A stretch of DNA of 64,000 nt, from positions 466,285 through 530,284 of the forward strand of contig NZ_SJPH01000002.1 of assembly GCF_007859815.1 (NCBI RefSeq), written 5' to 3'. This document shows, one piece after another, positions 62,507 to 64,000 of this stretch (position 1 is its first letter; the number at the start of each line of letters is the position of its first letter). The DNA is from Botrimarina hoheduenensis. Lineage in GTDB: Bacteria > Planctomycetota > Planctomycetia > Pirellulales > Lacipirellulaceae. The notes below the pieces were generated by a model. It was not told the DNA's origin. It did not search any database and saw only the letters and a program-made list of their open reading frames with translations. A program made the translations under genes and the position numbers.

Positions 62507-63088
62507 ATGCCATCTATTTCCGATGCCGACAAAGCAATAGCCAAAGCTGCCGCACAAGCGTTCGGTGGGCGCCCGCGAGTTGCACGGTTTTGGGATGATA
62601 ACCACGCGAGTTCGGTGGACATCCTGACGTGCGAAGACCGACCGCAGGAAGGCGTTATCTCGTACTCGACAGTCGGCTTGTCCGGCTGGCCGTTGTTCAA
62701 GGGAGAGAAAGAGTACGGGGCTCGCCTGGAAATTGTGGGAGCCTGTGGTAGTGCCTTTAAGGGGTTCGATAATGCACTATCGACGGCAGCGTTTTGCGTA
62801 ATCAACTCTAAGTGGTTCTGTTGTCCCGGTGTGATATTCCCCGACGTGTTGGCGATGTATGATTGCTCGCCGACCATGCGGCACTTCTTATTTGTTCCGC
62901 CATTCTTGTGGGAAGACCACCTCAATACGCTCGACCTCGATGGTAGAAAAGTGGCCTGGCTCTTGGCTGTGCCAATCTCAGAGGACGAAAGAGCGTTCGC
63001 AGAGGCAAACGGACCGGAGAAGTTAGAAGAGTTGTTTGCGGATCGCCAGATTGACATCTTCAATCTGCATCGGTCGTCACAAGTCTGA
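62507..63088 (+). CDS. SUFU-family immunity protein
   Basis: A 193-residue protein. A GGAG site lies upstream of the ATG at 62507; the TTG at 62483 is less likely. ISYSTVGLSGWPLFKGEKEYGARLEIVGAC, FPDVLAMYDCSPTMRHFLFVPPFLWED and VAWLLAVPISEDERAFA match the suppressor-of-fused (SUFU, PF05076) domain. SUFU domains are established immunity proteins of polymorphic toxins. It lies directly after the GH-E nuclease tip and probably binds and blocks it. Confidence 0.86.
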   Translation: MPSISDADKAIAKAAAQAFGGRPRVARFWDDNHASSVDILTCEDRPQEGVISYSTVGLSGWPLFKGEKEYGARLEIVGACGSAFKGFDNALSTAAFCVINSKWFCCPGVIFPDVLAMYDCSPTMRHFLFVPPFLWEDHLNTLDLDGRKVAWLLAVPISEDERAFAEANGPEKLEELFADRQIDIFNLHRSSQV

Positions 63089-63240
63089 CCACCTCACCGC
63101 CCCATCACCCCACCAGAATCACAGCACGCTCTCTGCCGATAGGGCCTTACATACCCCATTGACCGGGCCTTCTCATCACCGCGCGGATAAACCCCTCCCC
63201 CAGTTCAGTGGGGGAGTGAGTGTTGGAGGTAACGAGGTAG

Positions 63241-63326
63241 TTACCCCGCATGCTTGGTCGGCACGAACTGCACAATCAGTTCCCGATGGAGGGCGTCGGC
63301 GATGCGTCGGAGCATAGCAAGCGAGC
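63241..63326 (-). pseudogene. XRE-family antitoxin C-terminal remnant
   Basis: On the minus strand the frame reads SLAMLRRIADALHREL and ends VQFVPTKHAG before a TAA at 63241-63243. The pattern of leucine-rich helix then IADAL and EL is typical of the C-terminal part of XRE/HigA-type antitoxins. It is cut by the palindromic element at about 63326, so only ~27 residues remain. Confidence 0.5.
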
Positions 63327-63460
63327 CCGTAGGATGGGTGGTTCTGTCGGCGTGATGCTGTTTTCCTTGGTGGGCTTGCCACCGACAGGTTCACCCATCA
63401 CCTCGCGACGCCTTGAGATGGGTGCGAGCACCCATCCTACGAGCTACGAGCTACGAGCTA
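63324..63460. repeat. Palindromic MITE/REP-like element, copy B
   Basis: The first 76 bases match copy A with one mismatch. Copy B then has 37 additional bases between two CACCCATC words before CTACGAG tandem repeats. It interrupts the XRE remnant on its left and ends shortly before the broken gene at 63511. Confidence 0.85.
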
Positions 63461-63510
63461 AGCGGTGAACACCACCCCACCCCGCTGTCTACTTGCGTTA
63501 GGATCCCCAT

Positions 63511-63612
63511 CATGCGACCAGCCCTCTCGATCTTCCTACTCTTCGCCGGCGTTGCGTGCCTCTGGCGTGGTTTAAGCGTCACGGCGCCGGCTCTCGAGCC
63601 TGTGCAGGCCCG
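63511..63612 (+). pseudogene. N-terminal fragment of an exported protein
   Basis: The ATG at 63511 begins MRPALSIFLLFAGVACLWRG, a signal peptide, followed by about 14 residues. The frame then runs into IS3-derived sequence at about 63612. The rest of the gene is not seen, so it was probably cut by the insertion sequence or a later rearrangement. The family is unknown. Confidence 0.5.
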
Positions 63613-63963
63613 CACGCAGCTGTTCTCGCTCCCGCTTAGCGATAAACGCAGCCGTTTGTGGCGTTTCTTGGGCACCTGCATCCCGTGCTCTCGCCACAGG
63701 CGTTCGACCCGCTTGTGGTTCACCTCGCGTCCCTGCCGACGCAGCGCCTCGTAAACCTGAGGGCTGCCCCAGCAAGGACGTTTCTCCGCGATGCTCCGCA
63801 TCTCCGTGAGCAACTCCGCGTCGAGCGTCTGACGCTTCGACTGGTAACGCTGCGTCGCACGCGGCTGGCCCAGCACGCGGCAGACCCTCCTCTGCGACGC
63901 CTTCTTGGGCCCCAAGAGGCGGCGGACCGAATCGACGGTCCGCCGCTTACACTCGGGGCTCAC
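63612..63963 (-). mobile_element. IS3-family OrfB transposase, truncated
   Basis: The minus-strand frame starts with a GTG at 63963 that overlaps the OrfA stop. It encodes the HTH_21 region of IS3-family OrfB (RRVCRVLGQPRATQRYQ, then GSPQVYEALRRQGREVNHKRVERLWREHGMQ). Recognisable IS sequence ends near SENSCVRA at about 63612, before the rve integrase core, so the catalytic DDE residues are missing. The frame runs on into the broken signal-peptide gene. The element is a decayed or deleted copy. Confidence 0.8.
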
Positions 63964-64000
63964 CAGTTTCCCTTGGCGGCTTCCTTCAAGATCTCCATGT
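63960..64000 (-). mobile_element. IS3-family OrfA transposase, C-terminal end (partial)
   Basis: At the window edge the minus strand reads MEILKEAAKGNW and a TGA at 63960-63962, which is the usual end of IS3 OrfA. The OrfB GTG overlaps this stop. Most of OrfA lies outside the window. Confidence 0.7.

Larger units (their letters stand above)
63089..63510. other. Intergenic region with element copy B and antitoxin remnant
   Basis: This 422-base stretch contains a small inverted-repeat-like word near 63190 (CCCCTCCCCCAGTTCAGTGGGG), the XRE remnant (63241-63326), the second palindromic element (63324-63460), and a 7-base tandem repeat (CTACGAG, three and a half copies, 63437-63460). No intact gene was supported. 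Confidence 0.5.

Noticed and set aside
1..64000. tRNA, rRNA or CRISPR features
   Set aside because: No T-loop-like words in a cloverleaf setting, no rRNA stretches and no regularly spaced repeats were seen; the only tandem repeats are the 7-mers at the palindromic element.

Overview
The window looks like a chromosome segment of a planctomycete of the Pirellulales type. The evidence is dense: many secreted proteins end in a PEP-CTERM sorting tail, several carry dockerin-like GDFNxDGxVDxADY calcium loops before that tail, two genes encode DUF1559 pseudopilin-like proteins, one large surface protein begins with an LEPR-XLL-like motif, and there are sulfatases and a long catabolic polysaccharide locus. 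No tRNA, rRNA or CRISPR array was recognised.

Layout. 1-7.8 kb: secreted carbohydrate-active and hypothetical PEP-CTERM proteins (GH113-like TIM barrel, esterase, SGNH hydrolase, two hypotheticals) and an AEC transporter. 8.0-13.3 kb: a GH3 beta-glucosidase, a LacI-family regulator and a two-module PEP-CTERM protein. Four near-identical 14-bp LacI-type operators (consensus TGAAANCGNTTGCA) at 1716, 5131, 7894 and 11521 tie this block into a probable regulon. 13.6-24.6 kb: two DUF1559 proteins, a GH144-like enzyme, a sulfatase, a phosphodiesterase-TPR fusion, two paralogous PEP-CTERM proteins and a matrixin-like protease. 25.0-34.1 kb: a complete oxidative L-fucose route: fucosidase, AraC regulator, FucP permease, fucose dehydrogenase, mutarotase, fuconolactonase, fuconate dehydratase, ketodeoxyfuconate dehydrogenase and a FAH-family hydrolase. 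34.2-38.4 kb: housekeeping and transport genes. 38.4-41.9 kb: a four-gene minor pseudopilin operon. 42.1-49.5 kb: aspartate kinase, a LamG/RTX surface protein, and homoserine dehydrogenase followed by an ApgM-type protein that may be the homoserine kinase. 49.8-60.5 kb: LeuRS, an FkbM methyltransferase, GlgC, a MORN-like protein, FtsH and polyphosphate kinase.

60.5-64.0 kb: the most unusual part. It is an array of displaced polymorphic-toxin tips and immunity genes. Two start-less toxin modules each begin with the same ~140-bp pre-toxin segment, continue into different nuclease domains (PD-(D/E)XK-like and GH-E HNH-like), and are each followed by a different immunity-like gene (TPR-like and SUFU family). 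A palindromic MITE/REP-like element occurs twice here, once fused exactly to the second pre-toxin copy. An XRE antitoxin remnant, a broken secreted-protein gene and an IS3 fragment close the window.

Start codons were re-chosen from ribosome binding sites, signal peptides and family alignment where the longest open frame was clearly too long.
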